From JARBAK01 sp034472185 (GTDB taxonomy: Bacteria; Pseudomonadota; Alphaproteobacteria; Rickettsiales; Midichloriaceae): a stretch of 7,967 bases of DNA. The first letter of the stretch is position 1, and every line of letters begins with the position of its first letter. The translations under genes and the position numbers were made by a program. This document shows, in pieces, positions 1-5,538 of this stretch. A model generated the notes under the pieces. That model worked only from the letters and a program-made list of their open reading frames with translations. It did not search any database and was not told the DNA's origin. The DNA is taken from NCBI GenBank assembly GCA_034472185.1, contig JARBAK010000005.1:1-7967 (forward strand). Reading direction: 5' to 3'.

Positions 1-142
1 TATTTTTCTCGCTGATTATATCTTCACGAATTCCTATTTTAAGAGGTTTAGGGCTGTTTTCAAAAAAATCTCAGGATATGTGCGGAATGAATTCATTAAA
101 AATCCCATTATACTTTTCCCTGGTCCAAATAAGCTTTTCCAT
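1..142 (-). pseudogene. ProQ/FinO-domain RNA chaperone, 5' part, broken by an in-frame TGA and cut by the window edge
   Basis: Reading the minus strand from an ATG at 142-140 gives 23 codons beginning MEKLIWTREKYNG, then TGA (71-73), then an open frame to the window edge containing ENSPKPLKIGIREDI. The K/R-PLxIGI signature after an acidic/aromatic helix is the recognisable core of the ProQ/FinO family, RNA-binding chaperones that bind structured small RNAs and 3' hairpins; plasmid-borne members control conjugation or gene dosage. The remainder of the domain lies outside the window. Tryptophan is TGG in all nearby genes, so the TGA is read as a nonsense mutation, probably from CGA or TGG, not as a sense codon. 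No Shine-Dalgarno is visible. Family call from a short motif; fairly likely, not certain. Confidence 0.55.
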
Positions 143-341
143 CAGATGAAATTTACATTGTGATTAAAATAGTCATATTATCATGCTTATATAGTCTTAC
201 CAGTTGATGTGATAGATCTAGCTCATTCATAATGATCGATAGCCTGTAAATTACACTTGCCTTAATTTCACGGACAGTTTCTCTGATTTATAAAAATCAG
301 CCCCCTTTATTCACACATACAACTCAAATTATTTCCTAAAA
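143..341. other. Intergenic stretch with one short degenerate reading frame
   Basis: No convincing gene. The minus strand is open from 287 to a TAA at 153-155 (45 codons), with an internal ATG at 228-230 giving MNELDLSHQLVRLYKHDN and ending just upstream of the ProQ-like start. It has no recognisable domain or ribosome binding site and may be a relic. Confidence 0.3.
283..300. repeat. Short perfect inverted repeat (7-bp stem, 4-nt loop)
   Basis: CTGATTT (283-289) and AAATCAG (294-300) pair around ATAA. It lies about 40 bp beyond the stop of the minus-strand gene at 342-696, where a terminator could sit, but no T-run follows the stem on that strand, so a terminator role is only weakly supported. 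Confidence 0.3.
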
Positions 342-696
342 CTAAAAGCTCTGACGAATAAACTTAACGATATCCTCTCCCTTCAACACACCATCCATTG
401 CTCGGATTACGTCTGCTTCCTTAAAAATTGTTGTGTCAGAGGACTCATCGGCTTTGTGCAACAGACTCGTCAAACGTTCTTGATCTAAAATTTTTGATAA
501 ACTTCTCACAAAAGATCTTCATGCTAGCTGTTTCAGCTGTTAATGCCAAATGTATTGTTGACGGAATAATGTCCAAAAATTCTTGAACGCTTTCGTTTAC
601 GATTGCTTGATGCATAATATCTTGAGTATTCACATCTTTATCTTCAAAAACAATACTTATCGATTTGTTTTTTGAATAATAGGGTAATATATACAA
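342..696 (-). pseudogene. Unrecognised protein gene with a 1-bp frameshift
   Basis: The minus strand is open from a TTG at 696-694 (directly preceded by TAA), giving YILPYYSKNKSISIVFEDKD and later SVQEFLDIIPSTIHLAL, but this frame ends after SVAQSR at 445. Shifting one base at the A5 tract in ATCAAAAATTTTAG (near 487-500) continues as KILDQERLTSLLHKADESSD, IFKEADVIRAMDGVLKGEDI and VKFIRQSF, stopping at TAG 342-344. The extension has well-formed amphipathic-helix composition, so the original product was probably about 117 residues and the present gene has one extra A. The true N-terminus may also be lost, since only TTG is available and no Shine-Dalgarno is seen. I recognise no family. Confidence 0.5.
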
Positions 697-830
697 TTAT
701 AGAGGCGGTTTCTGCCAATATTGATAAAAGGAGAGAAGAAGTTTATCTAAATATAAATACAATTATATTGTCAAATAATTGATGTCTTGTAAATTATTTT
801 TATATAGTTAAGCAAAGACTTAAATAACGC

Positions 831-903
831 ATGATTCGTTCTCGATGCGTTGAAGCCATGATTTCGGGGGAAATTACTACTTCACAAATTGCCCTTGTTT
901 ATG
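831..903 (+). pseudogene. IS630-like transposase N-terminal remnant
   Basis: An ATG at 831 reads MIRSRCVEAMISGEITTSQI and then ALVY. This resembles the N-terminal helix-turn-helix of IS630-family transposases (pattern: D-[IL]-R-x-[RK]-V/C-V-E-A-x-x-x-G-x-x-[ST]). Similarity stops near 903, where the DNA becomes the antisense of a small-gene 5' end, so this is a stub of about 24 codons created by a rearrangement. No terminal inverted repeat could be identified. Short match; moderate to low confidence. Confidence 0.35.
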
Positions 904-924
904 TTTTTGTTCTTTACTTAACAT
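877..924 (-). pseudogene. Truncated third copy of the small partner gene (5' end only)
   Basis: On the minus strand the ATG at 924-922 reads MLSKEQ, the same first codons (ATGTTAAGTAAAGAACAA) as the intact small gene at 1456, then departs into KHKQGQFVK and TAG at 877. The break in homology is at about 905-907, where it meets the IS630-like remnant. Its upstream DNA is homologous to that of the plus-strand copy at 5539, so this is a deletion or rearrangement relic of a third small-gene/metallopeptidase module. Confidence 0.6.
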
Positions 925-985
925 ACTAGTACTCTGGAGTTTGAGTCGATGATACCGTAGCACGGCTGTACAGTATCACACCGTA
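925..985. promoter_or_regulatory. Relic of the divergent upstream region of the module
   Basis: Read left to right, ACTAGTACTCTGGAG, then GTCGATGA, then TACAGTAT matches the reverse complement of 5485-5538 (ACTAATAATTCTGGA, GTTGATGA, TACAGTAT) with one gap of about 11 bases. In the plus-strand copy this segment separates the small gene from the metallopeptidase. Here nothing of the metallopeptidase follows; the 3' end of the next small gene begins at 1001. Confidence 0.5.
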
Positions 986-1000
986 TTTCTCCCCTCGCTA

Positions 1001-1456
1001 CTATTCGCAATATTCAGAAGATCCATGGAAGGTAGAGCTGTTCGTTCCCATCGTAGTGTCAAGGGTAGAAGTGCTTATCTCTGATACTGAGGTAACATCA
1101 AGAACGTAATTTTGTATCTCTGATATAGTTTCGGGTATTATAATTGTTCTTAGCGCACTACACACAAAAATATTGTCATATATATCTTGAGGTATGCTTT
1201 CTGATCTGAGATCGAAAATTTCGTATAATTCCACAATATTGTGTGCCATTTTTGTATTTCGGACAGCATCAGGATATGCTTCTACTATATCTGACTTCGA
1301 TGGAATGTTATTAGGATCTTTAACAATAAACCTCAGTACATCTTGATCTATTTCTCCAATCTTGGAGCATAACTCACAGATAGCTGTTACAACCTTGTCA
1401 ATAGATGATGTTGCTCCTTCTTGAGCTTTTTGCTCCTCTTGTTCTTTACTTAACAT
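1001..1456 (-). CDS. Small partner protein, copy 1 (unrecognised family)
   Basis: A 151-residue, mostly acidic protein with no membrane segment or signal peptide, of unknown function. It starts MLSKEQEEQKAQE, has a conserved core ELCSKIGEID (about 28-37) and NIPSKSDIVEAYP (about 50-62), and ends in a Ser/Thr-rich tail with STSTLDT and HGSSEYCE. The copy at 5539-6000 is roughly 50% identical along its length, with the tail among the best conserved parts, which argues that the tail has a function (binding or secretion signal). It is divergent from the metallopeptidase at 1531; the same pairing recurs at the other copy. The last codon differs: the paralogue ends GAG-TTG-TAG while this one ends GAA-TAG-TAG, so a TTG-to-TAG change removed the final Leu. 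No clear Shine-Dalgarno. Possible roles are chaperone, inhibitor or immunity protein of the protease, or a co-delivered effector. Confidence 0.8.
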   Translation of the reverse strand: MLSKEQEEQKAQEGATSSIDKVVTAICELCSKIGEIDQDVLRFIVKDPNNIPSKSDIVEAYPDAVRNTKMAHNIVELYEIFDLRSESIPQDIYDNIFVCSALRTIIIPETISEIQNYVLDVTSVSEISTSTLDTTMGTNSSTFHGSSEYCE

Positions 1457-1471
1457 ATAAAACTTTAAATT

Positions 1472-1499
1472 TTGGATTAAGGTAAAATTGTAGTATGTT
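1472..1499 (+). promoter_or_regulatory. Possible sigma-70-like promoter of the metallopeptidase
   Basis: TTGGAT (1472-1477), a 16-bp gap and TATGTT (1494-1499) match 4/6 and 4/6 of the consensus boxes. Transcription would begin near 1506, downstream of the ATG at 1495 but upstream of the ATG at 1531, consistent with the later start. In such AT-rich DNA this match is weak evidence. Confidence 0.3.
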
Positions 1500-1520
1500 T
1501 ATACTAGCAGTGTTTTTTCT

Positions 1521-1525
1521 AGGAG
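1521..1525 (+). promoter_or_regulatory. Ribosome binding site that decides the metallopeptidase start
   Basis: AGGAG lies 5 nt before the ATG at 1531, the only strong Shine-Dalgarno in this neighbourhood. The upstream in-frame ATG at 1495 has none at proper spacing. The paralogue starts MKGAGGKK, which aligns with MKGVSSK from 1531. Confidence 0.6.
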
Positions 1526-1530
1526 TAAAT

Positions 1531-2952
1531 ATGAAGGGGGTGAGTTCAAAAACAGAAACATTGATAGTTCAATCAATACCATTTAGTATTGATGAAGCTT
1601 ATGTTAAAGATTTTGAAGAGCAAAATTTTGTCAAAAAATTTGCAAAGATGTATCAAGATGCAAAAAAAGAATTCGAGACTTATCAAGGGGGTAATATTAT
1701 TAAACGTTTCTTCTCGAAGAAGAAAACAGTAAATAAAGCAAAAGAGGCTAAAACAAAAGAGATCCTTATATTGCTAGAAGATGTTTTGAGTGATCTTAAA
1801 AAACAGACATCTTTTTTAAAACAGAATAGCTTAACAGTTATCTGTTCAAAGTGCGCCGAAGCGTTTATTATGGAAATAGAGCATTTCAACAAAAATAAAG
1901 AAGTAGAATTTATAAAAAATATCATTCAAACTGTTCAAAGTCCAAATGTTCTATTTAAAAACACATATAAAAATGGAAATTTTGGATCATATGACCATAC
2001 AAATAATACTTTGAGTATACCAGATCCACTAATGGTTTATGCGATGCAGGGTTATGCTAGGCCCAAATTTCATGAAGAATATGTGGGCACAATTGTACAT
2101 GAATTTATCCATCACTATGACTACAATCAACCAGAGATAATGGACCTATATGCTGCTCCATTTAAGGAAATGCTTAAGAATTTTGAAACAAATTATCAAG
2201 GTACAGAAGATAACAAACCTTATGACCTTGTTTCTTATGTGCTTGATAAGATAGGGCCAATCACCGTAGTGGTGGGGAGCATTAATAGGATGCATATTTA
2301 CGAAAAAGAACTACACAATATGCCATTTACACTAATTAAATTGAAATCCACTACAGGCGAGATATATGCATATACACAATTCCGTTGCAAGGAGTATTGT
2401 CGTGAATACTTCTCTGAGATAATACCAAACATTTGTTCCGTGACTGCATTTAAAAGTGATAAGGACTGCAAGAATGAGTTTTTGCTCAATTTGAACAGTG
2501 CTATGGCACAGGAAAACGTGATGCTTACAAAAAAAAATACGAAAGAAGCGTTCGAATTTTTGCATGAGTTTTTTGAAGAATATCAAAAAGCCGCTAAGAA
2601 GTCTGGATTAGAATTACCAGAGTTTTTAACAAAAGGGATAGAGGCCGTAGAGTCAACATATACTACAGTATCAGAAGAAATGAGGAAAGCACAACAGCAG
2701 TCACACAAAATAGGGGAACAGAAAAACCTCCCTATCCAGCTAGTGATCAATGAAGAAAAGGAAAAACAAAAGTTAGACAACCCATCATCAAATCTAAAAC
2801 AATCAATAGAACATCATCTGCCTCAGATGCAAAACAAAGTGCAACAACAGGAGGGAGCACCTGTGTACGAACGTGGGAGAGCGCATAGTTGGGCAGGAAA
2901 ACTCATCGAGAAGAAGAAAAACAATCTACAAAAAACCCCCTCTCTAGACTAA
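1531..2952 (+). CDS. Putative zinc metallopeptidase (HExxH, distantly M76/Atp23-like), intact copy
   Basis: A predicted 473-residue protease. Start chosen for its Shine-Dalgarno and for alignment with the paralogue; an alternative ATG at 1495 would add 12 mainly hydrophobic residues (MFILAVFFLGVN). Residues 1-150 are Lys-rich helices, unlike the paralogue's N-terminus. The catalytic motif is GTIVHEFIHHYDYN, HEFIH at 190-194. A second block, FSEIIPNICSVTAF followed by SDKDC (about 294-313), is conserved in the paralogue, and its Glu (296) could be the third zinc ligand. The HE-x-x-H-x-[YF]-D motif followed by a Cys/Ser-Glu-Ile block recalls peptidase M76 (Atp23), but overall similarity is not evident, so a separate family is possible. 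From about 340 come a helical segment (EAFEFLHEFFEEYQKAAKK) and a Gln/Lys/Glu-rich tail ending in a basic stretch (AGKLIEKKKNN), reminiscent of type IV effector C-termini (inference). No disruption is seen. Confidence 0.75.
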   Translation: MKGVSSKTETLIVQSIPFSIDEAYVKDFEEQNFVKKFAKMYQDAKKEFETYQGGNIIKRFFSKKKTVNKAKEAKTKEILILLEDVLSDLKKQTSFLKQNSLTVICSKCAEAFIMEIEHFNKNKEVEFIKNIIQTVQSPNVLFKNTYKNGNFGSYDHTNNTLSIPDPLMVYAMQGYARPKFHEEYVGTIVHEFIHHYDYNQPEIMDLYAAPFKEMLKNFETNYQGTEDNKPYDLVSYVLDKIGPITVVVGSINRMHIYEKELHNMPFTLIKLKSTTGEIYAYTQFRCKEYCREYFSEIIPNICSVTAFKSDKDCKNEFLLNLNSAMAQENVMLTKKNTKEAFEFLHEFFEEYQKAAKKSGLELPEFLTKGIEAVESTYTTVSEEMRKAQQQSHKIGEQKNLPIQLVINEEKEKQKLDNPSSNLKQSIEHHLPQMQNKVQQQEGAPVYERGRAHSWAGKLIEKKKNNLQKTPSLD

Positions 2953-3011
2953 TGATTTTTTGAGTAAAGCTCTCTGGTATTTTTGATAAACTTAGGCACA
3001 TAACCAAAAAC

Positions 3012-3042
3012 ATATAGAAGGTTAGTTGGCTTTCTTCTATAT
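3012..3042. repeat. Inverted repeat, 9-bp stem, 60 bp past the metallopeptidase stop
   Basis: ATATAGAAG (3012-3020) and CTTCTATAT (3034-3042) pair perfectly around a 13-nt loop. It could end or protect the metallopeptidase transcript, but there is no T-run after it, so it is not a canonical intrinsic terminator. Confidence 0.35.
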
Positions 3043-3163
3043 CCTAACATTCACAAAACGTTGAAATTACCTGCATTTGCGGTCTCTTTATCGCAAGTAG
3101 TAGTTGTTAAGCAGCCGTGTTCTTTGTTTATTTCACATATCAAGAGGTCAGAAAAATAACAAA

Positions 3164-3199
3164 AGGTAAGAAGATCGAGAGAGTTCGACTTCCTTACCT
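3164..3199. repeat. Long imperfect inverted repeat (15-bp arms)
   Basis: AGGTAAGAAGATCGA and TCGACTTCCTTACCT (3185-3199) face each other across 6 nt; 12 of 15 positions pair, with perfect outer (AGGTAAG/CTTACCT) and inner (TCGA) blocks. The function is unknown: it may be an RNA hairpin, a transcription block between the convergent genes, or an insertion-sequence relic. Confidence 0.4.
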
Positions 3200-3252
3200 A
3201 CAGAAAGTATTTAATGAACATCTTCATATAATGTCTGAGTGTTCTTTTCTTA

Positions 3253-3272
3253 AAGTAAGCTTTTGTTGGTTT
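3253..3272 (+). repeat. Direct repeat, unit 1 of 2
   Basis: AAGTAAGCTTTTGTTGGTTT recurs 164 bp later with one mismatch. The flanks show looser similarity (TTTCTTA before both units). Confidence 0.55.
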
Positions 3273-3416
3273 TAATGTCAAATATCATCTACTCCAACAC
3301 CATCAAAACATTTTAGCATTTAACTGTCTTTACGTTTTTGCATTAAAAAGCTAAAGCATTTTCCAATCATTTAGAAACGTCCAGACACCAATAAATACCC
3401 TATCTACTTTCTTATC

Positions 3417-3436
3417 AAGTAAGCTTTTATTGGTTT
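3417..3436 (+). repeat. Direct repeat, unit 2 of 2
   Basis: AAGTAAGCTTTTATTGGTTT matches 19 of 20 bases of the unit at 3253-3272. The role is unknown; it could be a trace of tandem duplication or of a protein-binding site. Confidence 0.55.
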
Positions 3437-3489
3437 GGTACTGAATTTTAGTATGTCAGACTAAGTATAGTGTTCACTATAAGACCATA

Positions 3490-3631
3490 CATTTGTTTAG
3501 CAGTGCATTTTGAGAGGTCTTTGCTCTCAATGATTTGTAGACTTGACTCTCTATTCTTCGCTTAATTCACGAATGGTATTGTTAAGTCGAATATTGCGGA
3601 ATACGTCAAGCGTAATGCTGCTGAATTTCAA
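3490..3631 (-). pseudogene. Degenerate reading-frame fragments downstream of the Ulp1-like gene
   Basis: Two short minus-strand frames look protein-like: LKFSSITLDVFRNIRLNN followed by TIRELSEE and a stop, and in another frame SSLQIIESKDLSKCTAKQMY followed by GLIVNTIL and a stop. They may be pieces of one sequence split by a frameshift, perhaps a former C-terminal extension of the Ulp1-like protein or another gene. No family recognised. Confidence 0.2.
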
Positions 3632-3641
3632 CCCCCCCCCC
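3632..3641. repeat. C10 homopolymer
   Basis: Ten consecutive C bases (G10 on the coding strand) one base beyond the stop codon of the Ulp1-like frame. Such tracts are rare in AT-rich DNA and prone to slippage. Here it lies just outside the present frame, so a length change alone would not alter the protein. Confidence 0.7.
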
Positions 3642-3642
3642 T

Positions 3643-4047
3643 TCACTCCATACATGTTTTTTGTATGACAAACGTTTGTTTATCATTAGCAGTTTGGAAA
3701 TTGCATTCCTGATGTACGTTCCCAATGAGTTTATCAAAACGACCCACATTCTCTCCCTTAACATAATCTCTAATGTTACTCAAACATATTGGCCCACAAT
3801 CCCATCCATTTTTTTGTTGAGGAAAAGATTTTTCTGCTGTGGAACTTTCAATATTAGGTTGATCAGTCAACGTAGCTACATTAGACCGGATGCTCTCTTG
3901 TAGTTTCTTCTTCAGCTCTTTAGAGAACCTGTTTTGGCCGAAAGGATCATCATACAAGATATTACACTTGTTTCCATTAATTTGTAGCCAACATCTCCAG
4001 TGAGCCCTCCTGTAAGTTTTCCTGATAAGTTTGGAAATCCCAAACAA
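3643..4047 (-). CDS. Ulp1-like (C48) cysteine protease catalytic domain, N-terminally truncated
   Basis: The longest reading is 134 residues from a TTG at 4047, but this is unlikely to be a true start: the sequence begins almost at the catalytic His, whereas complete C48 domains have about 60-100 residues before it. Visible motifs are AHWRCWLQI (His16-Trp17), ILYDDPFG (Asp33 or Asp34) and SFPQQKNGWDCGPICLSNIR (oxyanion Gln77/78, nucleophile Cys84), so the full His-Asp-Gln-Cys set is present. The family cleaves SUMO, ubiquitin or NEDD8; bacterial members are usually secreted effectors (known examples include Chlamydia ChlaDub and the Ulp1 domain of Wolbachia CidB/CifB). It lies between the two metallopeptidase copies, on the strand of the broken one. 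No Shine-Dalgarno or ATG is visible, so it is probably the 3' end of a larger effector gene that lost its 5' part. Confidence 0.65.
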   Translation of the reverse strand: MFGISKLIRKTYRRAHWRCWLQINGNKCNILYDDPFGQNRFSKELKKKLQESIRSNVATLTDQPNIESSTAEKSFPQQKNGWDCGPICLSNIRDYVKGENVGRFDKLIGNVHQECNFQTANDKQTFVIQKTCME

Positions 4048-4205
4048 TTCTCCAGCACTCTCTCACCTTTAGGAGAGGCTACGGTAAGTCTTGCTCCAGC
4101 ACTTATTCCAATACCTCCATCAACTGCATGTACAGCATAAGCTCCTTTTATAGAATTAAGTACACCGAAGAGAGCAAACAGTATGTACGTCAGACCTAAT
4201 CTGAC
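3975..4205 (-). pseudogene. Start-less frame with signal-peptide-like N-terminus, possible outer-membrane protein fragment
   Basis: Directly after the TAA (4206-4208) of the broken metallopeptidase, the same frame stays open to 3912. It reads LGLTYILFALFGVLNSIKGA then YA, a classic signal-peptide pattern with an AYA cleavage site, then GGIGISAGARLTVASPKGE and LSGKLTGGLTGDVGYKLM, whose Gly-rich alternating pattern suggests a beta-barrel strand region (inference). No ATG, GTG or TTG is available at the start, and the 3' part overlaps the Ulp1-like frame out of phase, so the gene is broken at both ends. Not recognised at family level. Confidence 0.35.
4189..4205. repeat. 6-bp inverted repeat adjoining the broken metallopeptidase stop
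   Basis: GTCAGA (4189-4194) and TCTGAC (4200-4205) pair around CCTAA, one base past the TAA of the minus-strand gene. It may be a weak hairpin ending that transcript, but no T-run follows on that strand. Confidence 0.3.
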
Positions 4206-4479
4206 TTATATTTGGTTAGATTTTTTTTTATGGCTTGGCTTTTTTCTCTCTTCTACTATTTTTTTTGTAAACTGACCTTCAATGGGCTTTTGCTGCTGAT
4301 TATTAAGGTGTACTTTTCTAAGAGTAGGAGGCTCGTACTTTCTACTTTGCTGCTGTTGCCACAACCTTTAACTCTTTTTGAAAGAGTGTTGTATATGCAT
4401 CCTCTACAGCCTCTATACCTTTTTTAAGAAACGTAGGTAAAGTCAACCCAGATTCCTCAGCGACTTTTTAATATTCAGT

Positions 4480-4488
4480 AAAAAAAAA
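4480..4488. repeat. A9 homopolymer at a frameshift site
   Basis: Nine A (T9 on the coding strand). Ten would keep FLNFF-FTEY in phase with FLHEF-FEEY of the intact paralogue, so one base appears to be lost here. Confidence 0.65.
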
Positions 4489-5199
4489 TTTAAAAATGCG
4501 AATGCTTCCAGTCCTTCTTTTGTAAATATTTTGTTATTTTGGTACGCAGCGCTTTCCAAATTGCTCAAGAAATCTTTTCTACAGTCCTCATCGCTCTTAA
4601 AGGCGACTTCAGAGCAAATATTTGGTATTACTTCACACATAAATTTATAAAACTTCACCCTTATCTTATCACTTTCATTCGGTTCATACGACTTTAGTAG
4701 TCCAGGCTTAATGCTCTCCATAATTTTAGTAATCAATTTCATCTTCTTATCAAAGTTGTCCTTCCCCGCAATTATATTGGGAGTCTTTAAAATATCATTC
4801 ATTATACTTATACATTGTTTTTTGAAAAAGATTTTTACAGTTGTCTTTTTGTGGTCATATCTATGAAGAAATTCATGCGCGATATTCGCTATCAGATCCT
4901 TATTCCATTCTTCTGGGTTATTATAATAGTCCTTACTACTTTCTCTGGCGCGCCCTATTTGCTTATCAGCATCTATAAAAACGGCATCTTTCACTGGACT
5001 ATAACGAGCCATTGCGCTCTTATCATCTGTTGCTCCGAAATATATTACCGGTTCTTCTACAGATTTAATCAATTGTTCAGAAAAATTTTTAACGTCTGTA
5101 TCTCCATATTTTGCTACCGTCTCCTTCAATGCTGCAATATTAGTATTGAGAATGTCAGCAACTGGTTTTCTGTCAAGAGAGTTTATGTAATATTTATCC

Positions 5200-5208
5200 A
5201 AAAAAAAA
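5200..5208. repeat. A9 homopolymer at a frameshift site
   Basis: Nine A (T9 on the coding strand). Eight would join the upstream frame (ending DIFFFG then TAA at 5194) to the long downstream frame (LDKYYINS). The downstream frame has only a TTG candidate start near 5216, so a single gene split by slippage is the better reading. Confidence 0.7.
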
Positions 5209-5484
5209 GATATCAAACTCCCCTCCTATCGTTTCTTCGTTCTTCAATGAAAGGGCATTTTCTGTTACCATGAGGTTATTTTCAATAACTTTCACAACCT
5301 CCTCAAGATTGAAATAGGACGCTGGATTAAGACGAAATGTAATTTCTCCTAATCCTTCTACATTTTCTGATTTTTCAATATGACCATATTGCTCATTGCA
5401 CCTCTTTGGATTCGATTTATACTTAGCCTTTAATTCTCCCAATGTCTTACAATCCCAAGGTTTCTTTCCTCCTGCTCCTTTCAT

Positions 5485-5538
5485 ATAATAGATACTATAC
5501 TGTATAATTTCATCAACCCGAAATCCAGAATTATTAGT
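5485..5538. promoter_or_regulatory. Divergent promoter region of the second module
   Basis: These 54 bp lie between the start codons of the broken metallopeptidase (minus) and the small gene (plus) and must hold both promoters. On the minus strand TTGATG followed 16 bp later by TATCTA is a weak promoter-like pair. The segment is homologous to 925-985, the only non-coding sequence clearly shared between module copies, which suggests conserved regulatory content. No Shine-Dalgarno is seen for either gene. Confidence 0.4.

Larger units (their letters stand above)
2953..3489. other. Gene-free stretch with hairpins and a short direct repeat
   Basis: Both strands are densely closed by stop codons and I find no recognisable protein or RNA gene. 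It contains the hairpins at 3012-3042 and 3164-3199 and a 20-bp direct repeat at 3253 and 3417, described separately. It separates the end of the intact metallopeptidase from the minus-strand Ulp1-like remnant, and is probably decayed coding or insertion-sequence DNA. Confidence 0.4.
4206..5484 (-). pseudogene. Metallopeptidase paralogue, broken by three frameshifts and a nonsense codon
   Basis: Paralogue of the protease at 1531-2952. The minus strand starts MKGAGGKKPWDCKT at 5484. Lesions inferred from alignment are: one extra base in the A9 run 5200-5208 (eight would join GGEFDIFF to LDKYYINSL); one missing base in the A9 run 4480-4488; TAA at 4468-4470, where the intact copy has a Gln codon (EYQKAA versus EY-stop-KVAEE); and one extra base near 4362-4380. 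Beyond these, homology resumes as SGLTLPTFLKKGIEAVEDAY, then QQQQSRKYEPP and FTKKIVEERKK, to TAA 4206-4208. The active-site motif ANIAHEFLHRYDHK and the block MCEVIPNICSEVAF with DEDC are preserved. The N-terminal 150 residues differ strongly from the intact copy, so only the protease half and tail are shared. It is divergent from the intact small gene at 5539. Some residues could still be made if polymerase slips at the A9 runs, but the TAA would block full length. Confidence 0.75.

Noticed and set aside
1..142. Use of TGA as tryptophan (code 4) to rescue the ProQ-like frame
   Set aside because: All Trp codons in the metallopeptidase, Ulp1-like and ParA genes are TGG, and TGA ends the Ulp1-like frame and the Rpn fragment in natural places.
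1495..1530. ATG at 1495 as the metallopeptidase start, giving a hydrophobic N-terminus like a signal peptide
   Set aside because: No Shine-Dalgarno at proper spacing, whereas ATG 1531 has AGGAG 5 nt upstream and aligns with the MKG start of the paralogue. The hydrophobic stretch lacks a positively charged start and a cleavage site.
1531..2952. Assignment of the metallopeptidase to the NleC/AIP56 effector family (M85) because of HEFIHH
   Set aside because: The second His is replaced by Arg in the paralogue and the following residues (YD) fit the M76-like pattern better; no other M85 motif is visible.
3661..3903. Plus-strand open frame of 80 codons
   Set aside because: It is antisense to the Ulp1-like domain, whose catalytic motifs identify the minus strand as coding.
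4212..4427. Plus-strand open frame with a hydrophobic, membrane-like translation
   Set aside because: It is the reverse of the Lys/Gln-rich tail of the broken metallopeptidase; Lys codons read backwards give Phe and Leu.
4815..5273. Plus-strand open frame of 152 codons
   Set aside because: It is antisense to the broken metallopeptidase, including the active-site region; its Phe/Ile-rich composition is what the reverse of Lys/Asn/Asp-rich coding DNA gives, and no family is apparent.
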